A DNA stretch of 57,462 nt from Sulfurovum sp. GTDB taxonomy: Bacteria; Campylobacterota; Campylobacteria; Campylobacterales; Sulfurovaceae. Both the position numbers and the translations under genes were made by a program. The stretch lies in assembly GCA_027081115.1 (NCBI GenBank), contig JALWLD010000039.1, forward strand, positions 1-57,462, given 5' to 3'. The notes below the pieces were generated by a model, which was not told where the DNA came from, did not search any database, and saw nothing but the letters and a program-made list of their open reading frames with translations. Below, piece by piece: positions 8,425 to 17,128 of the stretch (within the stretch, counting starts at the first letter, position 1; each line of letters starts with the position of its first letter).

Positions 8425-8491
8425 GATGCTCTCTTTGTTATAGATATAAGTTTTAATTAGTCGAAGTATAATAAAAAATATATTTTTAATC

Positions 8492-8537
8492 TGTAAGAGT
8501 AATCCTACATACTTAAAGACATTTTTTCTGTTATTAT
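8492..8537 (+). promoter_or_regulatory. Operator A and promoter of the PAS gene (GTARGA-N4-TCCTAY, N23, -10)
   Basis: Operator 8493-8508 reads GTAAGA-GTAA-TCCTAC. After exactly 23 nt comes TATTAT (8532-8537), a -10 hexamer 32 nt before the PAS start codon. The same operator and spacing recur at sites B and C. The operator is centred about 43 bp upstream of the expected transcript start, typical of an activator contacting polymerase at the -35 region. A TATACT box on the minus strand at 22 nt from the other side could serve the kinase gene. Confidence 0.75.
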
Positions 8538-8569
8538 ACTCAAAATTAAAAGTTATGAGGAGTGACAAA

Positions 8570-9088
8570 ATGGATAGACCAACACCAACAGATGTTGAAC
8601 ATGAAGTAACAAGTGTAGATATGATTGTGTCAAAATCTGATGCAGAAGGTAATATTACCTATACAAATCCTATTTTTATGAAAATCTCAGGATACTCAGC
8701 TGGTGAATTGCTGGATAAACCTCATTCAATTCTTCGTCATCCCGATATGCCAAAAGTTATTTTTAAATATCTATGGGACAATCTTAAGGCAGGGAAAGAT
8801 GTTATTGCTTATGTGAAAAACCTTTGTAAAGACGGAGGATACTACTGGATATTGGCAACTGTTAAAGTTTCAACAAATCCTGATGGCTCATTTAGAAACT
8901 ATATGTCAACACGAAAATGTATTACTGCAAATGCAAAAGAGGCTATTATTGCTCTATATGCTAAATTGTTGGAAATTGAGAAGAGTGATGGTGTTGAAGC
9001 ATCAGAAAAAGCTTTGATGGATTTTTTGGCAGAAAATGGACAAAGTACTGAAACATTCAATGATTTCATGCTTCAACTTAATAAATAA
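8570..9088 (+). CDS. PAS-domain signalling protein (CetB/Aer-like)
   Basis: Cytoplasmic 172-aa protein made of one PAS domain (about residues 15-125) and a helical tail. The ATG at 8570 is chosen over one 15 nt earlier because GAGGAG lies at the right distance. PHSILRHPDMP and DGGYYWILATV are characteristic of the FAD-binding PAS class of Aer and of Campylobacter CetB, a stand-alone PAS protein of similar size that senses redox or energy state. No chemoreceptor partner (CetA) is adjacent; the divergent hybrid kinase or the downstream roadblock-like protein may be its partner. First gene of a probable three-gene operon controlled by operator A. Confidence 0.88.
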   Translation: MDRPTPTDVEHEVTSVDMIVSKSDAEGNITYTNPIFMKISGYSAGELLDKPHSILRHPDMPKVIFKYLWDNLKAGKDVIAYVKNLCKDGGYYWILATVKVSTNPDGSFRNYMSTRKCITANAKEAIIALYAKLLEIEKSDGVEASEKALMDFLAENGQSTETFNDFMLQLNK

Positions 9089-9111
9089 TTATAAAATAAA
9101 AGGATAATAAT

Positions 9112-9501
9112 ATGATCGATTTTGATAAATCAATGAAAAGACTCCGTGCAGTGAATGGTTACCTTGGTTCAGCTGTGTTAAACTACTCTGGTGAGACGCT
9201 GTATGTTGATAATGATAACACAGGTACAGATATTCCCTTCTCTGCGAGTATCTTCAATGATGCATATCGTATGGTTTCAGAATCTTCACTGGATGTAGGT
9301 TTCAGTGAGGCATCTTCTATTGAAGCAAAAACGCATGATGGACATGTATTTCTTATAAACAGTGCAGGAAATTTTTCTCAGGACAACTTCTCAAAGATAA
9401 ATGTTTTTTCTATTTTCCGTGATGATGGAAATGTTGCATTGGCAAAAATGATTATGGACAAAGCATCAAAATCTATGTCTGAAGAGTTAGGACGAATTTA
9501 G
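9112..9501 (+). CDS. Roadblock/LC7-like small protein
   Basis: 129-aa soluble protein, 23 nt after the PAS gene with a clear AAAGGAT ribosome binding site. Its start (LRAVNGYLGSAVLNYSGETLY) and alternating strand/helix pattern resemble roadblock/LC7 (MglB-like) domains, which act as dimeric platforms or GTPase regulators. No GTPase gene is adjacent. Placement between a PAS protein and a phosphohistidine phosphatase points to a signalling role. The family call is from pattern only; it may be a different small alpha/beta regulatory domain. Confidence 0.55.
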   Translation: MIDFDKSMKRLRAVNGYLGSAVLNYSGETLYVDNDNTGTDIPFSASIFNDAYRMVSESSLDVGFSEASSIEAKTHDGHVFLINSAGNFSQDNFSKINVFSIFRDDGNVALAKMIMDKASKSMSEELGRI

Positions 9502-9528
9502 TTCCTATTTGGATCTACAGACAATAAA

Positions 9529-9550
9529 CCTAAACTATAAATAGTTTAGG
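9529..9550 (+). promoter_or_regulatory. Perfect hairpin in the sixA leader
   Basis: CCTAAACTAT-AA-ATAGTTTAGG: a perfect 10-bp inverted repeat with a 2-nt loop, 14 nt before the presumed sixA start codon and adjoining its AAAGG ribosome binding site. It has no T-tract, so it looks more like a translational control, processing or protein-binding element than a terminator. Confidence 0.6.
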
Positions 9551-9564
9551 ATAAAGGTATTCTT

Positions 9565-10098
9565 ATCAAAACTATTTACTTTATTAGACACGCAAAATCA
9601 GATTGGCAGGCCTCTGGAGCAAGTGACTTTGAACGGGGACTTACCAAAAAAGGACGTAAAGATATTAATACTATAGGTTCTTATTTGAAGTTGCGTCGTA
9701 TATTGCCGGATATGGTTATATCAAGTTGTTCACTTAGAACACAAGAAACAGCAGATCAACTTGCAGATCAACTTGAATTTGAAGGACCTAGATATTATCT
9801 TAAAGAGCTTTACCTGACTTCTCCTGAAAGACTTAAAGAGATGTTGATGATGCAAGAAAAGCAGTTTGAGAGTATTTTGGTTGTAGGGCACAATCCTCAA
9901 GTCACAGAATTAGTCAATATGCTTACAGAAGAACATATCTCTAAAATTCCAACAGTAGGTGTTGTCGCAATTAATTTTGATATTGAGGAGTGGAGTGAAC
10001 TTGAAGAAGCACAGGGTGAAATTGATTTCTTCATTTATCCTAAACAATTTAAATACTATATGCCAAAACAGATTAGAGCAGTTTTAAACACACACTGA
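9565..10098 (+). CDS. sixA: SixA-like phosphohistidine phosphatase with a non-AUG start
   Basis: Histidine phosphatase superfamily, 177 aa. It removes phosphate from phospho-histidine, classically on Hpt domains or PTS proteins. The catalytic motif FIRHAKSDW is at residues 6-14, and VVGHNPQ carries the second active-site His. The family normally starts M-K-T-x-Y-x-I-R-H; here the frame reads ATC AAA ACT ATT TAC, with a stop at 9547 and no ATG, GTG or TTG between. The likely start is ATC at 9565 (7 nt after AAAGG) or ATT at 9559. The first TTG, at 9685, would delete the catalytic motif. It is either initiated inefficiently on purpose or a start-codon mutant. In this cluster it is the natural brake on the Hpt/kinase relay. 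Confidence 0.85.
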   Translation: MKTIYFIRHAKSDWQASGASDFERGLTKKGRKDINTIGSYLKLRRILPDMVISSCSLRTQETADQLADQLEFEGPRYYLKELYLTSPERLKEMLMMQEKQFESILVVGHNPQVTELVNMLTEEHISKIPTVGVVAINFDIEEWSELEEAQGEIDFFIYPKQFKYYMPKQIRAVLNTH

Positions 10099-10108
10099 TA
10101 TTTTAACT

Positions 10109-11434
10109 TTAAACATATCTAATCTGATTTCGTCCATTATTTTTGGCATCATACATTGCTTTATCTACTCTACTTATCATTTGACTAAGCGTATCACCAT
10201 TGCGGTATAGACTTACACCAAAACTACAGGTCAGCTGTCCAACTTTATCATATGTCTCTTGCTCAATGGTATGACATAAATGTTTTGTAACTTTTATGGC
10301 TTGCTCTGTTGTAACTTTTTCAATTACAAGTATAAATTCATCACCACCCCATCTGATAAAAATATCATTTCCTCTGACATTTTCTTGAATCGTTCTTGCC
10401 AGTTGTTTTAGTACCCGGTCCCCTACTAAATGTCCGTATGTGTCGTTTATCTTTTTAAAATGATCAATATCAAACATGATAAATGCAAAGCTCTGCACTT
10501 CAACTTCCCTCATTGGAGAAAAATGACTCTGTAAGAGATCATTGAGTTTATGTCGGTTATATATGCCGGTTAGATTATCATGGGTAGCATTATGTTTGTC
10601 TATTTTATTTTTTAATGCAATGTTTGTAATATTGGAAAAAGTAGCAATATATCTTTTTTTACTACTAAAATAGTTGACGCTTACTTTAAATGATTCCGTT
10701 TTCTGTGTTTTTGCATTTTTCATCAGAACCATAGTGTCTTGATTTTGTTGATTTAGTATATATTCGATCCAAAGTTCATCTTTTTGCAGAAGTCCTAAAT
10801 GGAAATATCCTTTAGAGTGTATAAATGCAAAACAGATACACTTATGGGCTTTTTTAAACTCTTCAAGTGTCTTGAAATTAAAAAAATCTAATAGTGACTG
10901 ATTGGCAGATTCAATCTGCAGACCATCAGTAATAATAATAATGTTGTCCTGGAGATCCATTACTTCCAAAAGAAATTGCTTCTCTTTTTTTTCATATGTA
11001 TGGTGTTCGAGTTCTGCTTTTCTGTTTATTATCATTTTGGATACCCGGTATAGAATATTATTTAACTGTTGTGTTTCTATGGGTTTTAATAAAAAACCGG
11101 CAATACCTAAGTTTATGAGTTCACATAAATGTACAGGATTATTATATATGGAAGACATAATGATCATTTGATCACTGTTTAATTCTAGAATTTTCTTGCT
11201 GAGTTCTATACCATTAAGAGTTGGTATTTCTATATCACAGATAACCAGTTCATAGAAGCACTGATGTTTATTGTAATATTCTTTGTACTTTTCCATACCT
11301 GAAAGAGCATCTTCTGCTAAATCAAGTGTTGCAAAATATTCTTTGAGTTTTATTTCTGTATCTTTATCTGCATCTCTAATATAAAGTACATGCAGATCTT
11401 TAGAGTGAGCATGGGCTATCTTGAAATCAATCAT
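10109..11434 (-). CDS. Response regulator with GGDEF diguanylate cyclase domain
   Basis: 441-aa REC-(PAS-like)-GGDEF protein that should make c-di-GMP when phosphorylated. The receiver (about 13-130) has its phospho-acceptor Asp near 67 in VICDIEIP and a Lys in LLKPIE; its acidic pocket reads RDAD instead of the usual E-D. A PAS-like middle follows. The GGDEF domain is complete (RWGGDEFIL), and RGND five residues before it is an intact inhibitory I-site, so product feedback is expected. The ATG at 11434 overlaps the end of the upstream kinase gene and has an AAAAGAAG site; an ATG 15 nt upstream lacks one. Cotranscribed with that kinase, its likely partner. Confidence 0.92.
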   Translation of the reverse strand: MIDFKIAHAHSKDLHVLYIRDADKDTEIKLKEYFATLDLAEDALSGMEKYKEYYNKHQCFYELVICDIEIPTLNGIELSKKILELNSDQMIIMSSIYNNPVHLCELINLGIAGFLLKPIETQQLNNILYRVSKMIINRKAELEHHTYEKKEKQFLLEVMDLQDNIIIITDGLQIESANQSLLDFFNFKTLEEFKKAHKCICFAFIHSKGYFHLGLLQKDELWIEYILNQQNQDTMVLMKNAKTQKTESFKVSVNYFSSKKRYIATFSNITNIALKNKIDKHNATHDNLTGIYNRHKLNDLLQSHFSPMREVEVQSFAFIMFDIDHFKKINDTYGHLVGDRVLKQLARTIQENVRGNDIFIRWGGDEFILVIEKVTTEQAIKVTKHLCHTIEQETYDKVGQLTCSFGVSLYRNGDTLSQMISRVDKAMYDAKNNGRNQIRYV

Positions 11435-13208
11435 GATACTTCTTTTCATCGGGTGTTTTATTTAATACAATACTAAATAACGATCCACTATTTATATTTG
11501 TAACACTCAATAGTCCACCACAATGTTCTTCAATAATTATTTTACTCATATAGAGTCCCAATCCTGTACCACCTTTGTCTTTCTTTGTTGAAAAATATGG
11601 ATTAAAAATATGGTTGATATTCTCTTCTGGTATACCCCCGGCATTATCGCTTACTTCCAATATGAATTGTTCTTTTTTAAGATAAGTCTCTATTTTAATA
11701 TAGGGGTTCTCTACTCTTGTCTCAGATAGGGCTTCTTGTGCATTTGTAATAAGGTTTAAAATAACCTGTCTTATTTCACTCGGATAGGTATATAATGGTT
11801 CATGACAGGTTAAATTCTGAATGAGATGGATATTTTTATTTTTAAGTGATGTATCCATTATCCGTAATACAGAGTGAATAATTTCATTATATGTCGTTTT
11901 TGTTTTTTCTTTATTCGGATTAAAAAAATCTCTGAAATCGTCAATTGTTCTACTAAGGTGTTGGGCGTAATTAGAAATATCCTGAGCTTTTTGCTGTATG
12001 TAAATAGTATCGAGTTTATTGTTTCTCGCTCTTAGTTCTATAGTTGTACTTGTCGCAGAGATCGCAGCTAAAGGTTGTCTCCATTGGTGTGCGATCATTG
12101 AGATCATCTCTCCCATTTGTGCAAGCCTTGACTGATGAAGCATTACCTGGTCTTTTTTTCTGTTTTTATCTACCTCAAGCTTTACTCTTGATGCCAAATT
12201 TAAATTGAGTTCTTCAATCTTTTTATTTGTTTTTTTTCTCTCTTCTTCGAGTTTTTTTCTATCATTTATATCTCTCCATGTTCCATGTATCAGTTCTTTA
12301 TCATCTAAATAAATTTTTGTTAAAACTATTTCTACCCAAAATAATTCTCCATTTTTTCTTCTTTGAACCCATTCAAACTTGTTTGTTCCCTTTTTCATTG
12401 TGATTCTTGTCATTTTTAGCATTTTATGTATAGACAAAGTATTGTCAGGTTGTTTCTCTGGCATAAGGTTTGTGAGATGTGTATTGAACAATTCTCTCTT
12501 TGAATTGTATTTGAACATTTTTACAATAGCCTCATTACAATCTTTAAATCTGTTATTTTGTATAAGAATGATTCCATCACTAGATTTTTCATAAATAGTT
12601 TTAAAAGTTTCTTTTAAAGAAATTGAATTCTTCAAAGCTAAATGTTGTCTATGTCCTGCATATAAAGTGGCTAATGTAAATATGGACAAAATAAATGCAA
12701 AAAGGTAAAACATTTCTCCACCATGATACAAAAGCATCAAAATGAGAGGGATCATTGACAAAACAACATAGAGTGCAAACAGTTGATAGACACTTATAAG
12801 TGTAGCCAGCGCACCCGCTGAGAGTGAAACAACAATAATAGAAACTGTAAAAATCTGTAGACTTGAAGCTTCATAGAATAAACTTGACAAGATAGCCAAG
12901 GTATATAAAAGTGTAGTCAGTGTAGAGAGTGTGAAAATAATTTTTAAATATTTTATACTTTTTTTACTATTTATTTTTAAAACATGTTGTAGATTTTTAG
13001 CCATTGAAACTCTTCCAAGAAAGATGAAAAAATGGAAAAGCAACCAAATATAAATTTCAAAATGCGGTATAACATCATAAAGAATGTAAGCTGCCAGCAT
13101 AGGACTCAGTATGTTAGCAGCAAATACACCTAGAAATGTCAAAGAAACCAGTATTTCTAATTGTTTATGATTATGGTTAAAAGTAAATATTTTTTTGGGT
13201 TTTATCAT
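11427..13208 (-). CDS. Membrane PAS sensor histidine kinase
   Basis: 593-aa kinase. The first roughly 190 residues form about six membrane segments (for example EILVSLTFLGVFAANIL). A PAS domain follows (about 205-325; SSDGIILIQNNRF, then FEWVQRRKNGELFWVEI), then a coiled linker and a kinase core. The H-box is MIAHQWRQPLAAIS, the HQWRQPL variant common in Campylobacterota. The ATPase motifs are NLITNAQEAL, DNAGGIPEE and GGTGLGLYMSK. There is no receiver, so it must pass phosphate to a separate regulator, most simply the diguanylate cyclase that overlaps its 3' end. Operator B and a perfect TATAAT lie about 155 bp upstream, giving a long leader. Confidence 0.93.
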   Translation of the reverse strand: MIKPKKIFTFNHNHKQLEILVSLTFLGVFAANILSPMLAAYILYDVIPHFEIYIWLLFHFFIFLGRVSMAKNLQHVLKINSKKSIKYLKIIFTLSTLTTLLYTLAILSSLFYEASSLQIFTVSIIVVSLSAGALATLISVYQLFALYVVLSMIPLILMLLYHGGEMFYLFAFILSIFTLATLYAGHRQHLALKNSISLKETFKTIYEKSSDGIILIQNNRFKDCNEAIVKMFKYNSKRELFNTHLTNLMPEKQPDNTLSIHKMLKMTRITMKKGTNKFEWVQRRKNGELFWVEIVLTKIYLDDKELIHGTWRDINDRKKLEEERKKTNKKIEELNLNLASRVKLEVDKNRKKDQVMLHQSRLAQMGEMISMIAHQWRQPLAAISATSTTIELRARNNKLDTIYIQQKAQDISNYAQHLSRTIDDFRDFFNPNKEKTKTTYNEIIHSVLRIMDTSLKNKNIHLIQNLTCHEPLYTYPSEIRQVILNLITNAQEALSETRVENPYIKIETYLKKEQFILEVSDNAGGIPEENINHIFNPYFSTKKDKGGTGLGLYMSKIIIEEHCGGLLSVTNINSGSLFSIVLNKTPDEKKYHD

Positions 13209-13361
13209 TTGTATTTTTTCTTTTATTCAGTTAAATTTATCGGTCAGTTTACTTCGTTGCATATGGTATATTTAAGAATCTTTGTTTTTTATTGTAATAG
13301 TCATTCTTTACTGTATTTTTTGAGTATTTAACTTTATATATTCCTATAGTAATTTAAAATG

Positions 13362-13407
13362 ATTATATCTAACTGTGTACCTCTTACTATATAGGATTAT
13401 TCCTACA
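13362..13407 (-). promoter_or_regulatory. Operator B and promoter of the membrane kinase operon
   Basis: On the minus strand the operator reads GTAGGA-ATAA-TCCTAT (13406-13391). After exactly 23 nt comes a consensus TATAAT (13367-13362). Same motif, orientation and spacing as sites A and C. In the other direction a weaker TATTCT (13429-13434) lies 22 nt away and may serve the divergent hybrid kinase gene at 13478. The rest of the gap 13209-13477 holds no gene. Confidence 0.75.
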
Positions 13408-13477
13408 TATATTTCTTGTTAAATATATTATTCTATAAACTATCTTTATTGGAAAAAATATGATGCAAGGGTTAAAA

Positions 13478-15025
13478 ATGAATGATATTAAAAGTGAAGA
13501 TACAGTTCAGAATATCCTAGAAGACAAAAGTATACGATTGGATGAACTACTGAAGTCTCAGCAGCTCATGCTCACAAATATTTCTCATGAGATACGCACT
13601 TCACTCAATGCTGTTGCTGGTTATCTGTCTTTAATTGATGAAAAAAATATCTTGACAAGAGAAGACAAAAATTATCTAGACAAGGCAAACTATGCTACTT
13701 CAACGCTCAAGACACTTGTATCTGATATTTTAAATGTATCGAAAATAAATACAGGACAGATGGAAATAAAAGAAGAATCTTTTTGGCTAGATGAGATGAT
13801 ACTAAAGTGTGTTGACAGTGTGATGCTTGGAATAAATAAAAAAAAGATTATGTTTAAAATTGAAGCAGATATTCTCTCACATAAACTTATAGGTGATCAC
13901 CATCATATGGTTGGTATTGTAGTAAATCTTTTAAGTAATGCAGTGAAGTATACCGATAATGGTTCTGTACATCTAATCGTCAAAAAATACGAAGATGAAA
14001 AAGGTAACATAAAAATACTTTTTCGGGTAAAAGACAGTGGAATAGGGATGACAGAGGAGCAGACAAAACAGATATATGATCCTTATATCCGTTTTGAAAT
14101 ACAGAGAGAAGGGTTAGGACTTGGTTTACATATAGCATCAAAGCTTGCCGATAAATTAGGTGGAAATTTAACTGTTAAAAGTAAACCTGAAGAGGGAAGT
14201 ACTTTTGATTTTACTGTCACACTAAAGCAGGATAGTAATAGTGTTGTTAGTATGCACAATAAAGTACTTTGTTTCTTTAACAATACAAAAGAGATAAAGG
14301 TATTTGAACAGAAACTGGATTTTTTAAAGCAATTCGGAGCCAAGGTCATATATTTTAATGATGAAGAAGCATTTATAGACCACTTGTTAAATGTAAAAGA
14401 TAAACCCCTTGATATTGTTTCAATTACTACATCTCATGAAGGATATACAAAGTATGACGCATTGATACATTATCTTAAAAATATTCCAAAGTTTAAAAAA
14501 ACCCATTTTATTGCGGAGGGAACAGAAAGTAGAATATCTTTGAATTATTTTGATGATATTTATGAACGTATTACTCCTGTATCGGCCTATATAGATGCTT
14601 TAAAACTACTGGATAAACAACAAAATGAATCCGATATATTGATAGATGAAAAAATACATATTTTAGCAGTCGATGATATAGCAACAAACTTGGAAATACT
14701 CAATTTATTGATAAAAAACAGATATCCCCATGCCATTTTGGACTTGGCAATGGGTGGTTATGAAGCTATAGGGATGTATAAAACAAAAATATACGATATA
14801 ATTTTCATGGATTTGAAAATGCCCGGATTGAACGGTTTTGAAGTCTTTGAAAAGATGAAAGCGATTAAAGATACTCCTCCTGTTTATGCTTTGACTGCTG
14901 ATGTCTATAAAGATACCTATGATCGTGTGATGTATACAGGCTTTAAAGGTTTATTGGAAAAACCCCTTCAGCTTGATTTGTTGTTTGAGACTATAAAAGA
15001 GGTATTAAATGAAAAATATAATTAA
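13478..15025 (+). CDS. Hybrid histidine kinase: HisKA-HATPase-REC
   Basis: 515-aa cytoplasmic hybrid kinase with almost no N-terminal sensor. The ATG at 13478 has AAGGG 6 nt upstream; two ATGs just before it lack a site. The H-box NISHEIRTSLNAV places the phospho-His at 37 (Ser replaces the usual Pro after T). ATPase motifs are NLLSNAVKYTD, DSGIGM and GLGLGLHIAS. A degenerate receiver-like section (about 265-375) follows, then a full receiver from ILAVDDIATN (about 395) with the phospho-Asp in FMDLKMPGLNG. Lack of a sensor domain suggests it is driven by another protein. It overlaps the Hpt gene by 17 nt, so the two are translated together and probably form one relay arm. Confidence 0.93.
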   Translation: MNDIKSEDTVQNILEDKSIRLDELLKSQQLMLTNISHEIRTSLNAVAGYLSLIDEKNILTREDKNYLDKANYATSTLKTLVSDILNVSKINTGQMEIKEESFWLDEMILKCVDSVMLGINKKKIMFKIEADILSHKLIGDHHHMVGIVVNLLSNAVKYTDNGSVHLIVKKYEDEKGNIKILFRVKDSGIGMTEEQTKQIYDPYIRFEIQREGLGLGLHIASKLADKLGGNLTVKSKPEEGSTFDFTVTLKQDSNSVVSMHNKVLCFFNNTKEIKVFEQKLDFLKQFGAKVIYFNDEEAFIDHLLNVKDKPLDIVSITTSHEGYTKYDALIHYLKNIPKFKKTHFIAEGTESRISLNYFDDIYERITPVSAYIDALKLLDKQQNESDILIDEKIHILAVDDIATNLEILNLLIKNRYPHAILDLAMGGYEAIGMYKTKIYDIIFMDLKMPGLNGFEVFEKMKAIKDTPPVYALTADVYKDTYDRVMYTGFKGLLEKPLQLDLLFETIKEVLNEKYN

Positions 15026-15329
15026 AGAAACAGAAATAATTACCCATGAGTATCTACAAGGGTTTGGTTTTAGTGAAGATCAAATTAGTTCCCTTGTTAT
15101 TCAAGGTAAAAAAGATTTACATAAAGAGCTTACAAAACTCGAAACAATGTTGGTAGATACTGATACAGTCACATTGGATGAGCTAAACAATGTTTTACAT
15201 GCCTTAAAAGGATTACTTTTTCAAATGGGAAATCATGATCTGGCAAAAAAGTTCAATGAAATAAGATCAAATGATGAACAAAAAGTTGTATTGAGGGAGC
15301 TTTCAGAATTATTGTTTGATGAAAAATAA
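15009..15329 (+). CDS. Stand-alone Hpt (histidine phosphotransfer) protein
   Basis: 106-aa helical protein carrying LHALKGLLFQMG, which matches the phospho-acceptor His motif of Hpt domains (H-x-L-K-G); the His is at about residue 64. It has an AAAGAGG site inside the previous gene and overlaps it by 17 nt. It would move phosphate from the receiver of the upstream hybrid kinase to final response regulators such as the single-domain receiver or the LuxR-type protein. It is also the obvious candidate substrate for the SixA phosphatase encoded about 5 kb upstream. Confidence 0.8.
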   Translation: MKNIIKETEIITHEYLQGFGFSEDQISSLVIQGKKDLHKELTKLETMLVDTDTVTLDELNNVLHALKGLLFQMGNHDLAKKFNEIRSNDEQKVVLRELSELLFDEK

Positions 15330-15394
15330 ATTAAATCTATAGTATAATCTAGATAATCGTTAATAACTGTTATGAACTTAACCTGGAATGAATA

Positions 15395-17014
15395 ATGGAT
15401 GAAAAAATAGATCAAACCTTAATACAATTAAATGAAAGTCTTACTGTACTTTATGTAGAAGACAGTGATATGGTACGTGAAAGCACCTGTGATATGATGA
15501 AGGAGTTTTTTACCCATGTGGATGTAGCAGCGGATGGTATGGAAGGACTTGACAAATATAAAAAGTTTCATAATGAATATGATAGATATTATGATATTGT
15601 TTTTACAGATATAAATATGCCAAAAATGAATGGTATTGAGATGAGTGAAGCAATTTTAATGGAAAATGATATGCAAAGTATTGTTGTGATATCCGCCCAT
15701 AATGAAGCTGAATATCTTTTAAAACTGATAAATATAGGTATTTCAAATTTTATTTTGAAACCTATTGAAATTATGCAGTTTCAAACTGTAATATCTCGAC
15801 TTACCACTATGATCTTGAATGATAAAATGCTTAAATTGAAAGAGAAACAATTACTGAAGATTAATCATCTTTTACAGTTTGCAAAAAAAGAATCTGAGTA
15901 TGCCTCTCTTCAAAAAAGTCGCTTTTTAGCCAATATGTCACATGAAATACGTACACCGCTTAATGCGATTACAGGCTTCATCTCTTTACTGCGTGATAAA
16001 GAGACTGATATCGAAAAGTTAAAGTACCTTAAGATAATTTGCAATTCTTCAGACCAGCTTTTAAAGATAATTAATGATATTTTGGATTTCAGCAAGATAG
16101 AGAGTGGAAAGGTGGAGCTTACTCCAATCAACTTTTATCCATTTGAAGACCTTATAATTACTGGAGAGCTTTTTAAGGCAAAGGCCTCTGAATCAGGTAT
16201 CCTCTTGAAAATAAAATATAATAAGAATATGCCAAAAATTCTTTATGGTGATCTCGTTAAAATTAAACAGATACTTTCTAATCTTCTCTCCAATGCCATA
16301 AAATTTGCGCCAAAAAATTCTATTGTAAAGTGTATAATTTGGTATGATAAAGCGGGCCGGTTAAATATACGAATAAAAGATTACGGTATAGGTATTTCCA
16401 AAGAGAAACAAGAATCTATTTTTGAATCTTTTTCTCAGGCAGAAGATTCTATTGTTAGAGAGTATGGCGGGACAGGTCTTGGACTGGCCATCAGTGCAAA
16501 ATTGACTCAAATATTGGAAGGTAGACTCACTGTAGATAGTGAAGAGGGTAAAGGAAGTGTCTTTACACTTTCTGTAGCGTTACCCTTAGGAGAGGTGGAA
16601 GAAGAGACAAATCCGGTTCTATCCAATAGGCATCTTTCTGTTGATGGTCATATTCTTATTGTTGAAGATAATGAAACCAATAGTATGTTCCTTGGAATTA
16701 CTCTTAGTAATGAAGGAATGACATATGACGTAGCCTATAATGGTGTTGATGCTGTTGAAAAATTTAAAGCGCAACATTACGATCTGATACTAATGGATGA
16801 AAATATGCCTAAACTTTCAGGGAGTAGTGCTACTAAAATTATTAGAAAAATAGAGAAAGAGGAAAAGTTGAAACATACTCCAATTATTTCATTAACAGCT
16901 AATGCATTTAACGGAGATAGAGAACGTTTTCTTAAAGCGGGAATGGATGACTATATAAGTAAGCCAGTAGAACCTGATAACTTGATTCAACTTATTAGAA
17001 ACTTCATTGCATAA
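15395..17014 (+). CDS. Hybrid histidine kinase: REC-HisKA-HATPase-REC
   Basis: 539-aa soluble protein. The N-terminal receiver (about 15-135) has its phospho-Asp near 72 (FTDINMPKMNG) and Lys in ILKPIE. A short coiled coil leads to the H-box NMSHEIRTPLNAI (His about 183), then the ATPase motifs LLSNAIKFAP, DYGIGI and GGTGLGLAIS. The C-terminal receiver (about 418-535) starts ILIVEDNETN, with its Asp in LMDENMPKLSG. With a receiver at both ends it can be controlled by another kinase or the Hpt protein and then act as a kinase itself, forming a node in the relay. Its receiver resembles that of the diguanylate cyclase at 10109, suggesting duplication. Confidence 0.94.
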   Translation: MDEKIDQTLIQLNESLTVLYVEDSDMVRESTCDMMKEFFTHVDVAADGMEGLDKYKKFHNEYDRYYDIVFTDINMPKMNGIEMSEAILMENDMQSIVVISAHNEAEYLLKLINIGISNFILKPIEIMQFQTVISRLTTMILNDKMLKLKEKQLLKINHLLQFAKKESEYASLQKSRFLANMSHEIRTPLNAITGFISLLRDKETDIEKLKYLKIICNSSDQLLKIINDILDFSKIESGKVELTPINFYPFEDLIITGELFKAKASESGILLKIKYNKNMPKILYGDLVKIKQILSNLLSNAIKFAPKNSIVKCIIWYDKAGRLNIRIKDYGIGISKEKQESIFESFSQAEDSIVREYGGTGLGLAISAKLTQILEGRLTVDSEEGKGSVFTLSVALPLGEVEEETNPVLSNRHLSVDGHILIVEDNETNSMFLGITLSNEGMTYDVAYNGVDAVEKFKAQHYDLILMDENMPKLSGSSATKIIRKIEKEEKLKHTPIISLTANAFNGDRERFLKAGMDDYISKPVEPDNLIQLIRNFIA

Positions 17015-17128
17015 GATTGAAGAAAAGTGTAGAAAACAGTAATGAGATTATTGTTTCTTCCATGTAAAAAGATAGTTATATATTAAGTACTATATAGAAA
17101 ATTAAACAAGTTTTTGATATCCTATGTC

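Noticed and set aside
9502..10098. sixA as a pseudogene or frameshifted gene
   Set aside because: The frame is continuous through both catalytic motifs to a normal end, with a well-placed ribosome binding site; only the start codon is unusual.
17114..17128. TTG start 15 nt upstream for the LuxR-type regulator
   Set aside because: No ribosome binding site in front, and the ATG at 17129 gives the usual short lead into the receiver; kept only as an alternative.
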